NCBI GenBank assembly: GCA_017442765.1
Contig: JAFRZC010000102.1
Coordinates: 1-28,973, forward strand
Source of the DNA: Prevotella sp.
Lineage (GTDB): Bacteria; Bacteroidota; Bacteroidia; Bacteroidales; Bacteroidaceae
Direction of reading: 5' to 3'
Length of the DNA stretch: 28,973 bases
In this document: in pieces, positions 10,504-17,549 of the stretch
Numbering within the stretch: the stretch's first letter is position 1
Layout of the letters: each line of letters begins with the position of its first letter
Position numbers and translations under genes: made by a program
The notes under the pieces: generated by a model
The model's input: only the letters and a program-made list of their open reading frames with translations
Database searches by the model: none
What the model was told of the DNA's origin: nothing

Positions 10504-10739
10504 ATGAAAAGAAGAACATTGTTTATGTAGCCCTGTCGTGTGCCCTGTTGCTCACCCTCGCCGGGTGTAACGGTAAATCAGTCTCTCCCCCTCGGGGGAG
10601 CAGATGGGAGACAGTCCTGTCCCTTGCCGACAGCCTTATGCACACCCGCCCCGACAGCGCGCTGAAGCTGTTGCAGGCAATTCCCGGTACAGGAACTATT
10701 CCGACAAAGAGACATAGAAACATAGACACAATAATATAG
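10504..10739 (+). pseudogene. Decayed TPR-type lipoprotein gene (frameshifted and truncated)
   Basis: ATG at 10504 opens a frame that stops after 8 codons, while the next frame encodes an intact signal peptide and lipobox (VALSCALLLTLAGC). The run AAAA at 10507-10510 explains this: one more A would join MKKKNIVYVAL to LTLAGC. After the lipobox comes NGKSVSPPRGSRWETVLSLADSLMHTRPDSALKLLQAI, given here as two known-type pieces; LADSL-MHTRPDSALKLL is the typical first repeat of Bacteroidales TPR lipoproteins, usually several hundred residues long. The frame ends at 10739 soon after an octamer duplication (10712-10727). A -7-like TACATTTG at 10487-10494 survives without a matching -33 box. Confidence 0.7.
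10583..10616. repeat. Short palindromic element in the decayed lipoprotein gene
   Basis: Around 10590-10606 the sequence CTCCCCC-TC-GGGGGAG forms a 7-bp stem with a 2-base loop, bounded by outer GTCTC / GAGAC. It encodes the odd SPPRGSRWE insertion just after the lipobox. It shares the opening GTCTCTCCCC with the element in the regulator linker near 20736. Confidence 0.5.
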
Positions 10740-10761
10740 GCACATGTTTTTCGCATCATCT

Positions 10762-10793
10762 TTTCCTTATTTAAAAGAATTGTTGTAATTTTG
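10762..10793 (+). promoter_or_regulatory. Probable promoter for the O-acetylhomoserine sulfhydrylase gene
   Basis: TAATTTTG at 10786-10793 fits the -7 consensus. The expected -33 position 20 bases upstream holds TTTC (10762-10765), one mismatch from TTTG. The leader would be about 40 bases, too short for a SAM riboswitch. Confidence 0.65.
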
Positions 10794-10837
10794 CAAGGCA
10801 TTTCAAAATTTGCACATCGATAAAAAGATTAGTAATC

Positions 10838-12133
10838 ATGGATAAGAAGATGAAGACCGCCACCCTCTGCGTGCAGGCAGGATGGGAGCCCAAGAATGGA
10901 GAATCGCGCGTGCTGCCCATCTACCAGAGCACCACGTTCAAGTATGATAACACTGAGGAGATGGCCGACCTCTTCGACTTGAAGAAGGAAGGCTATTTCT
11001 ATACGCGGCTGCAAAACCCGACCAATGATGCCGTGGCCCGCAAGATTGCCGCGCTGGAGGTCGGGGTGGGGGCTATGCTCACATCGAGCGGACAGGCTGC
11101 CAACTTCTACGCCGTGTTCAATATCTGCGAGGCGGGCGACCATATCGTCACGTCGAACGAGATCTACGGCGGCACCTACAACCTCTTCGGCGTGACACTG
11201 AAGAAGCTCGGCATCGACTGCACGTTTGTCAGTCAGGAAGCCTCGGAGGAGGAAATCGACCGCGCGTTCCGGCCCAACACGAAGGCACTCTTCGGCGAAA
11301 CCATCTCGAACCCGGGATGCCGTGTGCTCGACATCGAGAAGTTTGCCCGCATTGCCCATCGGCATGGTGTACCCCTGATTGTCGATAACACCTTCCCCAC
11401 ACCTGTCAACTGCCGGCCTTTCGAGTGGGGTGCCGACATTGTGACCCATAGCACCACGAAATACATGGACGGGCATGCCACGCAGGTCGGCGGCTGCGTG
11501 GTCGATAGCGGCAACTTCGACTGGGATGCCCATGCCGGGAAGTTCCCCGGACTGTGTACCCCCGACGCCTCCTATCACGGGCTGACCTACACCAAGGCCT
11601 TCGGCAAGATGGCCTACATGACCAAGCTCGTGGCCCAGCTCATGCGCGACCTCGGCTCTATCCCCTCGCCCCATAACGCCTTCCTGCTGAATCTCGGACT
11701 GGAAACGCTGCATCTGCGCATGGCGCGCCATTGTGAGAATGCGCAGCGCATTGCCGAGTTCCTGCGGCAGGACGAGCGCGTGGCGTGGGTGCGCTACAGC
11801 GGTCTGCCCGACGACGAGGGCCACGCACTGGCAGAAAAATATCTGCCTAACGGCTCGTGTGGTGTGATGGCCTTCGGCTTGAAAGGCGACCGCCAAACGG
11901 CTATCAAGTTCATGGACTCATTGAAACTTATCGCCATTGTTACCCACGTGGCCGATGCCCGCAGCTGTGTGCTCCATCCTGCCAGCCATACCCATCGACA
12001 GCTTTCCGACGAGCAGTTGCGCGAGGCAGGCATCGCACCCGATCTCATTCGCCTCTCTGTGGGTATCGAGGATGTCGAAGACCTGCTTGACGACATCCGT
12101 CAGGCTCTCGATGCAATCGGGAAAAGTATTTAG
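10838..12133 (+). CDS. metY: O-acetylhomoserine sulfhydrylase (PLP enzyme, MetY type)
   Basis: Cytosolic PLP-dependent enzyme of the Cys/Met metabolism family, making homocysteine from O-acetylhomoserine and sulfide in methionine synthesis. 431 aa, the usual length for MetY (longer than MetB/MetC at about 390). The PLP lysine is K208 in HSTTKYMDGH. Other conserved blocks are TLCVQAGW near the N-terminus, YTRLQNPTNDAVARKIAALE, SSGQAANFYA, VDNTFPTP and VADARSCVLHPASHTHRQL, and the ending RLSVGIEDVEDL is diagnostic. Start at ATG 10838 (MDKKMKT); ATG 10850 is also possible. Monocistronic, with its own promoter. The stop codon overlaps that of the convergent chrA gene by four bases. Methionine gamma-lyase activity is a less likely alternative. 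Confidence 0.92.
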   Translation: MDKKMKTATLCVQAGWEPKNGESRVLPIYQSTTFKYDNTEEMADLFDLKKEGYFYTRLQNPTNDAVARKIAALEVGVGAMLTSSGQAANFYAVFNICEAGDHIVTSNEIYGGTYNLFGVTLKKLGIDCTFVSQEASEEEIDRAFRPNTKALFGETISNPGCRVLDIEKFARIAHRHGVPLIVDNTFPTPVNCRPFEWGADIVTHSTTKYMDGHATQVGGCVVDSGNFDWDAHAGKFPGLCTPDASYHGLTYTKAFGKMAYMTKLVAQLMRDLGSIPSPHNAFLLNLGLETLHLRMARHCENAQRIAEFLRQDERVAWVRYSGLPDDEGHALAEKYLPNGSCGVMAFGLKGDRQTAIKFMDSLKLIAIVTHVADARSCVLHPASHTHRQLSDEQLREAGIAPDLIRLSVGIEDVEDLLDDIRQALDAIGKSI

Positions 12134-12705
12134 TATAATAGCATGAGTCCGGCAAAGGCGGCCCAGCAAATCATGCGGATGGGATTGATTTTCAGGTAGC
12201 GGGTGCCTACGAAAGTAGCCAAGAAGAGTGCGATGCTGATGCAGAACTGCCAGAGGTTCTCCTTCGGCGTGGAGAAGTTCTCGGGAGTCATCAGCAACAA
12301 CGCGGCGGCGGCGAGCAGTCCGACGACGGCAGGGCGCAGACCCGTGAAAACGCTTTCTACTAAAGGAGTGTGCATGTATTTCATGAACATGCGGCTGATA
12401 AGAATCATCAGGATGAGCGTGGGCAGGATGAGCGCGAACGTGGCAGTGGCACTGCCGAGGATGGACATGGCATCGCTGAAGCCGGCATTGTGTACGGCGG
12501 TGTAGCCGCAATAAGTGGCAGAGTTGATGCCGATGGGTCCCGGGGTCATCTGCGACACGGCCACGATGTTGGTGAACTCGGCACTCGACAGCCACGCATG
12601 GTTCACGACCGTCTCCGTCTGTATGAGCGAGAGCATCCCGTAGCCACCGCCGAACCCGAACAGGCCGATGATGAAAAACGTATAGAAGAGTTCAAGAAAA
12701 ATCAT
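12130..12705 (-). CDS. chrA: Chromate transporter family protein, second half-size subunit
   Basis: Inner-membrane protein of the CHR family, 191 aa, half-size type. These work as pairs of antiparallel homologous subunits, reported to export chromate or related oxyanions. Family motifs are visible: LFGFGGGYGMLSLI near the N-terminus and MTPGPIGINSATYCGY around residue 55. About five or six hydrophobic segments follow, ending in ICWAAFAGLMLLY. The start codon immediately follows the stop of the upstream chrA gene with no gap, so translation is coupled. True substrate in this organism is not shown. Confidence 0.9.
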   Translation of the reverse strand: MIFLELFYTFFIIGLFGFGGGYGMLSLIQTETVVNHAWLSSAEFTNIVAVSQMTPGPIGINSATYCGYTAVHNAGFSDAMSILGSATATFALILPTLILMILISRMFMKYMHTPLVESVFTGLRPAVVGLLAAAALLLMTPENFSTPKENLWQFCISIALFLATFVGTRYLKINPIRMICWAAFAGLMLLY

Positions 12706-13278
12706 TTATTTCGTCTCCTCCTTTGCGGTTTGTTCTGTTTGTGAAGGGGTTTCTATGAATTGTCCATAGAGGTAGCCGCCGAGTCCGGCTGCGAGGATGA
12801 TGTAGATGGGGTTCACGCCCATTAGCCAGATGAGCAGTGCCGAGGCGATGGGTATCCAGCAGTTTGCGAGTGTGATGTGGGCTTGCTTGGCCAGCGAGAA
12901 GGTGGGTACGGCGATGAGTGCGACAACGGCGGGACGGATGCCGCGAAACATGGCCTGCACCCATGCCACATGTTCTATCTGACGGAAGAACATGGCGATG
13001 AGCAGGATGATGATGAACGACGGCAGTGCCGTGCCGAGCGTGGTGAAGATGGCTCCGGGCACGCGCCGCAGCTTATAGCCGATATATGTGCTCATGTTCA
13101 CGGCGAACACGCCGGGACAGCTTTGCGCCACGGCAATCAGGTCGAGAAACTCCTTCTTGTCGAGCCATTTGTGCTTATCGACCACCTCGGCCTCAATCAT
13201 CGGGATCATGGCATAGCCGCCACCCAAGGTGAACAGCCCGATCTTGAAAAAAGTCTTAAACAGCTCAAAGATCATCAT
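12706..13278 (-). CDS. chrA: Chromate transporter family protein, first half-size subunit
   Basis: Partner of the chrA gene that follows it; 190 aa. Motifs LFTLGGGYAMIPMIEAEVV and QSCPGVFAVNMSTYIGYKLR match the two conserved CHR blocks, with PGxFAxN where the partner has PGPIGIN. Several membrane segments are followed by a polar tail (TPSQTEQTAKEETK). Its ATG overlaps the purL stop as ATGA (13275-13278), so it is translationally coupled to purL; ATG 13273-13275 (MIFELF) is an alternative start and closely matches the partner's MIFLELF. Why a purine gene is coupled to oxyanion transporters is unknown. Confidence 0.9.
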   Translation of the reverse strand: MMIFELFKTFFKIGLFTLGGGYAMIPMIEAEVVDKHKWLDKKEFLDLIAVAQSCPGVFAVNMSTYIGYKLRRVPGAIFTTLGTALPSFIIILLIAMFFRQIEHVAWVQAMFRGIRPAVVALIAVPTFSLAKQAHITLANCWIPIASALLIWLMGVNPIYIILAAGLGGYLYGQFIETPSQTEQTAKEETK

Positions 13279-16200
13279 AGCTCTTTTCTCTTATTCTCAG
13301 TGCACCACTTGCGGGCGTTGACGAAGGCTTCCATCCAGGGCGTGATCTCGTCGGCGAGGCGGTCGGCGGGATACCAGCCGCACTGCCAGGGGAAGATGGC
13401 GCGCTCGGGGTGAGGCATCATGGCAAGGTGGCGGCCGTCGGCGGAGCAGAGTCCCGCCACATTATAGTCGGAGCCGTTGGGATTGCCCGGATAGCTGGTG
13501 TAGTTGTATTTAGCCACGATGTGGTATTCGCTTTCGGGTGCGGGCAGCGAGAACTTTCCTTCGCCGTGGGCCACCCACACGCCGAGATTCCTGCCGCTCA
13601 GCGAGCTTAGCATCACACTGTTGTTCTCTGGAATCTGCACAGAGAGGAAGGCGCTCTCAAACTTCCGGCTGTCGTTGTGGAGCATCTTTGTCTGAGTTGG
13701 CGAGTTGACAAGTTGACGAGTTGACAAGTTGACAAGTTGACGAGTTGACGAGTTGTCGGTATCACTGCCCACCAGTCCCAGCTCCACCATCAGCTGGCAG
13801 CCGTTGCAGATGCCGAGTGAGAGGGTGTCCTTGCGGGCATAGAAGCGGTCGAGGGCATCCTTGGCCCTGGGATTGTAGAGGAACGCGCCTGCCCATCCCT
13901 TGGCTGAGCCAAGAACGTCGCTGTTGGAGAATCCGCCGCAGAAGACGATCATCTGTACCTCGTCGAGTGTCTCGCGGCCCGTGATGAGGTCGGTCATCAT
14001 CACATCCTTCACGTTGAAGCCTGCCAGATAGAGCGCGTAGGCCATCTCGCGCTCGCCGTTGGTTCCCTTCTCGCGAATGATGGCGGCATTGGGAGCTGTG
14101 GGAGTTGTGGCAGAGCCACAACATACGGAACTGGAGTTGCGACCTGCGGGACGAGACCGGCGGGGGATGAGGCCGTATTGTGAGAGTCTGCCGGTGAAGT
14201 GCTTGGGGAAGGTAATGTCAACGGGTTGTTTCTTGTAGTTCTCGTTTCGGGCTTCGGCGCAGCCGTTCATGCTCTGCCGGCGGTCGAGCAGGTAGCTCTT
14301 GCGGTACCAGATGTCGCGCAGGGAGTTGATGTCGAACATTTGTTCGAAGTCGTTTTTCTTGATGATGAGGGCGCGCTCGGGAATGGTGAAGCCGATTTTG
14401 GCGAACCCCACGCCCAGGTCTTCGAGCAGTTCTTTCATGTCCCACTTGCGCTGGTCGCTGACCTGAATCACCACGCCGGGATTCTCGGCGAAGAGTATCT
14501 TCACGAGGTCGTCGCCCTGCAGGTCGTGCAGGTTGACGCGCAGTCCGCCCTCGGTGTTGGCGAAGGTCATCTCAAGCAGACAAGTGATGAGTCCGCCCGC
14601 CGAGATGTCGTGCCCGGCCATCACCCATCCGCGCCGGATGAGTTCCTGCACGGCATTGAAGCAGTCGGCGAAGTAGTCGGCATTGTTTACTGTCGGCACG
14701 TCGCTGCCCACACGTCCGAGGCTTTGCGCCAAGGCTGAGCCGCCCAGGCGGTGCTCACAGAATGAGAAGTCGATGTAGTAAAGCGAGGCGTGTTTGTCGT
14801 TGACCACGACGGGCGACACGGTCTTGCGCACGTCGCCGACCTCACCGCCTGCGCTGACGATGACGGTACCCGGCGCGATGACCTTCTGTCCGTCGGGATA
14901 CTGCTGGGTCATGGAGAGCGAGTCCTTTCCCGTCGGCACATTGACGTGCAGGTTGCAACAGAAGTCGCTGAGTGCCTTCACGGCAGCATAGAGCCGTGCG
15001 TCCTCGCCTTTCTGTGAGCGGCAGGGCCACATCCAGTTGGCCGAGAGACTTACCGACTGGAGCCCCTGGGCGAGCGGTGCCCAGACGATGTTGGTGAGAG
15101 CCTCGGCCACGGAGAGCACGCTGCCAGCCTCGGGTGAGGCCAGTCCGGCCTGCGGGGCATGGCCGAGCGATGTGGCGATGCCTTTTCTGCCTCGGTAGTC
15201 GAGCGCTACTACGCCGCAGTCGCTCAAGGGGAGTTGCAGTTGCCCCTGGCACTGCTGGCGTGCAATCTTTCCGGTTACGGAGCGGTCAACCTTGTTGGTG
15301 AGCCAGTCTTTGCAGGCCACCGCCTCTAAAGAGAGCACGTCCCTGAGGAGGGTGGCGAGGTCGGAACCGGATATTTCGGCGTTTTCGGATTTTCCGGGAT
15401 ATTCGACCGGTGCATAGCTGTGGTTGACGGTCTCGTCGCGCATGATGGTCTTGGGTGAGTGCCCGAACATCTGTGCCACGTCGAGGTCGAAGGGTTTTGT
15501 GCCGTCGGCCTGCCGGAACGCGAAATGTGCGTCGCCGGTTGTCTCGCCGACCACGTAGAGCGGTGCGCGCTCGCGCTCGGCAATGGCTCTGACGTGGTCT
15601 AAGTGGTGTTCGTCGATGAGCAGTCCCATGCGTTCCTGGCTTTCGTTGGCAATAATCTCCTTGGCCGAGAGTGTCGTGTCGCCGATGGGCAGCTGGCTCA
15701 TGTCTATTTCTCCGCCACACTCCTCGACGAGCTCCGACAGACAGTTGAGGTGTCCTGCCGAGCCATGGTCGTGGATGGAGACGACGGGATTGTCGTCGGA
15801 CTCGACCAGCGCGCGTACGAGGTTGTAGGCGCGTTTCTGCATCTCGGGGTTGGCGCGTTGCACGGCGTTGAGCTCGATGCCGTTGGAGTAGCGGCCTGTA
15901 TCGACCGATGAGACACTGCCTCCGCCGAGGCCGATGCGGTAGTTGTCGCCGCCCACCACGACAATCTTGTTGCCTGTCTGCGGCTCTTTCTTCAGTGCGT
16001 CGCGCCGCTTGCCGTAGCCTACGCCGCCAGCCAGCATGATGACCTTGTCGTAGGCGTAGAGGGGGGGAGTTGTGGCAGAGCCACAACATACGGAACCGGG
16101 GGCAGAGTCGCTACTTGCGGAGACGGGTGCTTCCTGATGCTCGAAGGTGAGCACGGAGCCGCAGATGAGCGGCTGGCCGAACTTGTTGCCGAAGTCGCTG

Positions 16201-17159
16201 GCACCGTTCGAGGCCTTGATGAGAATCTGCTCGGGTGTCTGGTAGAGCCATTTTCTCTCTTCGATGTTCTCAATATTCTCTCCTGTTCTTGGATAGGCGG
16301 TCATATAGACGGCTGTTCCGGCGATGGGCCACGAGCCTGTGCCGCCGCCCATGCGGTCGCGTATCTCGCCGCCCGTACCCGTCGCGGCACCGTTGAACGG
16401 CTCGACGGTAGTGGGGAAGTTATGCGTCTCGGCTTTCAGCGAGACGACGCTCTCAATGTCGGTCACCTCGAAGAAGTCGGGTTTCGAGGCGTCGCGTGGC
16501 GCAAACTGCTCTACAATCGGGCCGTGTGCGAAGGCCACATTGTCCTTATAAGCCGAGAGAATGCGGTTGGGGTTTTCCTGCGTGGTGCGCTTAATCATCG
16601 CGAAGAGGCTTTGTGGCTGTTCCTCGCCGTCGATGACGAAGGTGCCTCCGAATATTTTATGGCGGCAATGCTCCGAGTTGATCTGTGCGAAGCCGAAAAT
16701 CTCCGAGTCGGTGAGCGGCCGGCCGTTTTGTCTCTCAATCTCGTGCAGGTAGGCTATTTCCTCTTTCGACAGTGCCAGTCCCTCCTGCTCGTTGTAGGCT
16801 TCGAGGTCATCGACATGCCTGACGGGTTCCGGCTGTCGGCTGACGGTGAAGACCTGCTGGTCGAGCCCGTTGTATTCGCGCTGGAGCATCGGGTCGAAGT
16901 CTTCGCTGAACGGCACGAACTCCTCTATGCGCCGAATGCCGCTGAGGCTCATGTTCTGGGTAATCTCAACGGCATTCGTGCTCCAGGGCGTAATCATCTC
17001 GCGGCGCGGACCCACGAAGTGGCCTTCCACGTGGTCGCTCTCCACGAGCATGGCGTCGCCGTAGAGCCATGCCAGTGCATCCACTTCCTGTTTGTTTGGC
17101 CGATGGTCGATCTCAGTCGCCACGATGGTCTCTTGCCGGGTCTTGAAAAACAGAATCAT
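13275..17159 (-). CDS. purL: Phosphoribosylformylglycinamidine synthase, single-chain, with in-frame repeat insertions
   Basis: Cytosolic enzyme of purine synthesis that converts FGAR, glutamine and ATP to FGAM. Large fused form, 1294 aa: N-terminal PurS-like region, two AIRS-type synthase halves (SLKAETHNFPTTVEPFNGAATGTGGE; NVPTGKDSLSM), and a C-terminal glutamine amidotransferase with nucleophile C1118 in GICNGCQLM and a PHPER motif near the end. It is roughly 60 residues longer than Bacteroides copies as I remember them. The excess maps to three insertions: about 344-367 and 1000-1024, both containing VCCGSATTP from the same DNA element, and about 1134-1155, encoded by octamer repeats. The frame stays open through all three and all core motifs are intact, so the enzyme is probably functional. 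First gene of a purL-chrA-chrA operon. Confidence 0.95.
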   Translation of the reverse strand: MILFFKTRQETIVATEIDHRPNKQEVDALAWLYGDAMLVESDHVEGHFVGPRREMITPWSTNAVEITQNMSLSGIRRIEEFVPFSEDFDPMLQREYNGLDQQVFTVSRQPEPVRHVDDLEAYNEQEGLALSKEEIAYLHEIERQNGRPLTDSEIFGFAQINSEHCRHKIFGGTFVIDGEEQPQSLFAMIKRTTQENPNRILSAYKDNVAFAHGPIVEQFAPRDASKPDFFEVTDIESVVSLKAETHNFPTTVEPFNGAATGTGGEIRDRMGGGTGSWPIAGTAVYMTAYPRTGENIENIEERKWLYQTPEQILIKASNGASDFGNKFGQPLICGSVLTFEHQEAPVSASSDSAPGSVCCGSATTPPLYAYDKVIMLAGGVGYGKRRDALKKEPQTGNKIVVVGGDNYRIGLGGGSVSSVDTGRYSNGIELNAVQRANPEMQKRAYNLVRALVESDDNPVVSIHDHGSAGHLNCLSELVEECGGEIDMSQLPIGDTTLSAKEIIANESQERMGLLIDEHHLDHVRAIAERERAPLYVVGETTGDAHFAFRQADGTKPFDLDVAQMFGHSPKTIMRDETVNHSYAPVEYPGKSENAEISGSDLATLLRDVLSLEAVACKDWLTNKVDRSVTGKIARQQCQGQLQLPLSDCGVVALDYRGRKGIATSLGHAPQAGLASPEAGSVLSVAEALTNIVWAPLAQGLQSVSLSANWMWPCRSQKGEDARLYAAVKALSDFCCNLHVNVPTGKDSLSMTQQYPDGQKVIAPGTVIVSAGGEVGDVRKTVSPVVVNDKHASLYYIDFSFCEHRLGGSALAQSLGRVGSDVPTVNNADYFADCFNAVQELIRRGWVMAGHDISAGGLITCLLEMTFANTEGGLRVNLHDLQGDDLVKILFAENPGVVIQVSDQRKWDMKELLEDLGVGFAKIGFTIPERALIIKKNDFEQMFDINSLRDIWYRKSYLLDRRQSMNGCAEARNENYKKQPVDITFPKHFTGRLSQYGLIPRRSRPAGRNSSSVCCGSATTPTAPNAAIIREKGTNGEREMAYALYLAGFNVKDVMMTDLITGRETLDEVQMIVFCGGFSNSDVLGSAKGWAGAFLYNPRAKDALDRFYARKDTLSLGICNGCQLMVELGLVGSDTDNSSTRQLVNLSTRQLVNSPTQTKMLHNDSRKFESAFLSVQIPENNSVMLSSLSGRNLGVWVAHGEGKFSLPAPESEYHIVAKYNYTSYPGNPNGSDYNVAGLCSADGRHLAMMPHPERAIFPWQCGWYPADRLADEITPWMEAFVNARKWCTENKRKEL
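13695..13758. repeat. Eight tandem octamers inside purL
   Basis: Eight contiguous copies of AGTTGACR (plus strand) with two edge variants (AGTTGGCG, AGTTGTCG). On the coding strand three units make an 8-residue period, read as STRQLVNL / STRQLVNS. The tract lies about 16 residues after the glutaminase nucleophile, replacing a short loop before MLHNDS. Because 8 is not a multiple of 3, gain or loss of one unit would shift the purL frame. Confidence 0.9.
14100..14160. repeat. Palindromic element, copy 2, inside purL
   Basis: 32 bases (14100-14131) are identical to 16065-16096. The core GTTGTGGC-AGA-GCCACAAC is a perfect 8-bp stem with a 3-base loop. Similarity continues more weakly: 14135-14149 matches 16106-16120 at 12 of 15 positions. 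Same orientation and same reading frame as the other copy, encoding SSVCCGSATTP (V at residue 1012), in the linker between the synthase and glutaminase domains. Confidence 0.9.
16065..16127. repeat. Palindromic element, copy 1, inside purL
   Basis: Shares 32 identical bases with 14100-14131 and a diverged flank. Encodes GSVCCGSATTPP (V at residue 357) in the same frame as the other copy. It sits in a loop between the LICGSVLTFEH and DKVIMLAGGVGYGK strands of the first synthase half, replacing what I recall as a short loop in related enzymes. Confidence 0.9.
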
Positions 17160-17205
17160 GCTTATCCTTATTATATTTATGTGTATCCTTGTTCAAATCC
17201 AACTG

Positions 17206-17237
17206 CAAAATTACGCAAAAACGAGGGAAAGGCCAAA
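17206..17237 (-). promoter_or_regulatory. purL: Bacteroidetes promoter for purL-chrA-chrA
   Basis: On the minus strand TTTG (plus CAAA, 17234-17237), 20 bases, TAATTTTG (plus 17206-17213). Full consensus. The leader to ATG 17159 is about 40 bases, leaving no room for a purine riboswitch. Confidence 0.85.
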
Positions 17238-17296
17238 TAAATTTGAGTTTTTCCGAGTTGCATGGCTTCATTTTCCCGTTGACAAGGGGTTGCGAT

Positions 17297-17406
17297 GTAA
17301 AAGAATAACTTTTACAAAGTAATATAATATATATTGCTCGGTAATATAATATATATTACTCAGTAAAATAATATATATTACCCGGTAATATAATATATAT
17401 TACTTT
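17297..17406. repeat. Five contiguous 22-nt units, each a GTAA-N11-TTAC inverted repeat
   Basis: Units start at 17297, 17319, 17341, 17363 and 17385, every 22 bases with no gaps. Each is a 19-nt inverted repeat plus a 3-nt spacer (AAA, TCG, TCA, CCG, TTT). The best unit, GTAATATAATATATATTAC, has perfect 8-bp arms around ATA; the first, GTAAAAGAATAACTTTTAC, is a diverged member with 7-bp arms; the second ends TTGC instead of TTAC. 22 bases is about two helical turns, so every site would face the same side of the DNA, as in an operator or iteron array. Confidence 0.85.
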
Positions 17407-17549
17407 ATGAAACCTTAGCTTTCGCATCGTGAACGCTTGTTTTTCGTGTTCTGAAGGCTGGCCGAATGGGTTTATGCGTCGTTTTTACGGGGAAACTGCC
17501 CGTTCGGTCGTCTATATATATAATAAGGTAAAGAAAACTTAGACGTGCG

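Larger units (their letters stand above)
17160..17549. other. Divergent intergenic region between purL and the hybrid regulator
   Basis: 390 bases without a credible gene. It holds the purL promoter (17206-17237), an array of five 22-nt palindromic units (17297-17406), and an imperfect 9-bp dyad with a 28-base loop (17462-17470 / 17499-17507, one G-T pair) that would lie in the regulator leader. I see no full-consensus promoter for the regulator; the nearest -7-like sequence is TAGCTTTC at 17416-17423, just after the array. The rest is unremarkable. Confidence 0.6.

Noticed and set aside
10794..10837. SAM riboswitch in front of metY
   Set aside because: Leader of about 40 bases without the needed helices.
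13695..13758. Frameshift in purL caused by the octamers
   Set aside because: The frame is open through the tract and the conserved MLHNDS and PHPER blocks follow in frame.
17161..17205. Purine riboswitch in front of purL
   Set aside because: The promoter leaves a leader of about 40 bases, too short for the aptamer.
16137..17240. Long antisense frame of 367 codons opposite purL
   Set aside because: It runs inside a strongly supported gene on the other strand, has no family motifs and reflects GC-biased codon use.
17280..17302. Sigma70-like TTGACA with a downstream TAAAAG
   Set aside because: Bacteroidetes use a different promoter pattern and the -10 match is poor.
17297..17406. CRISPR array
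   Set aside because: Units are contiguous 22-mers with only 3-base variable spacers and no cas genes; spacers of 25-40 bases are absent.
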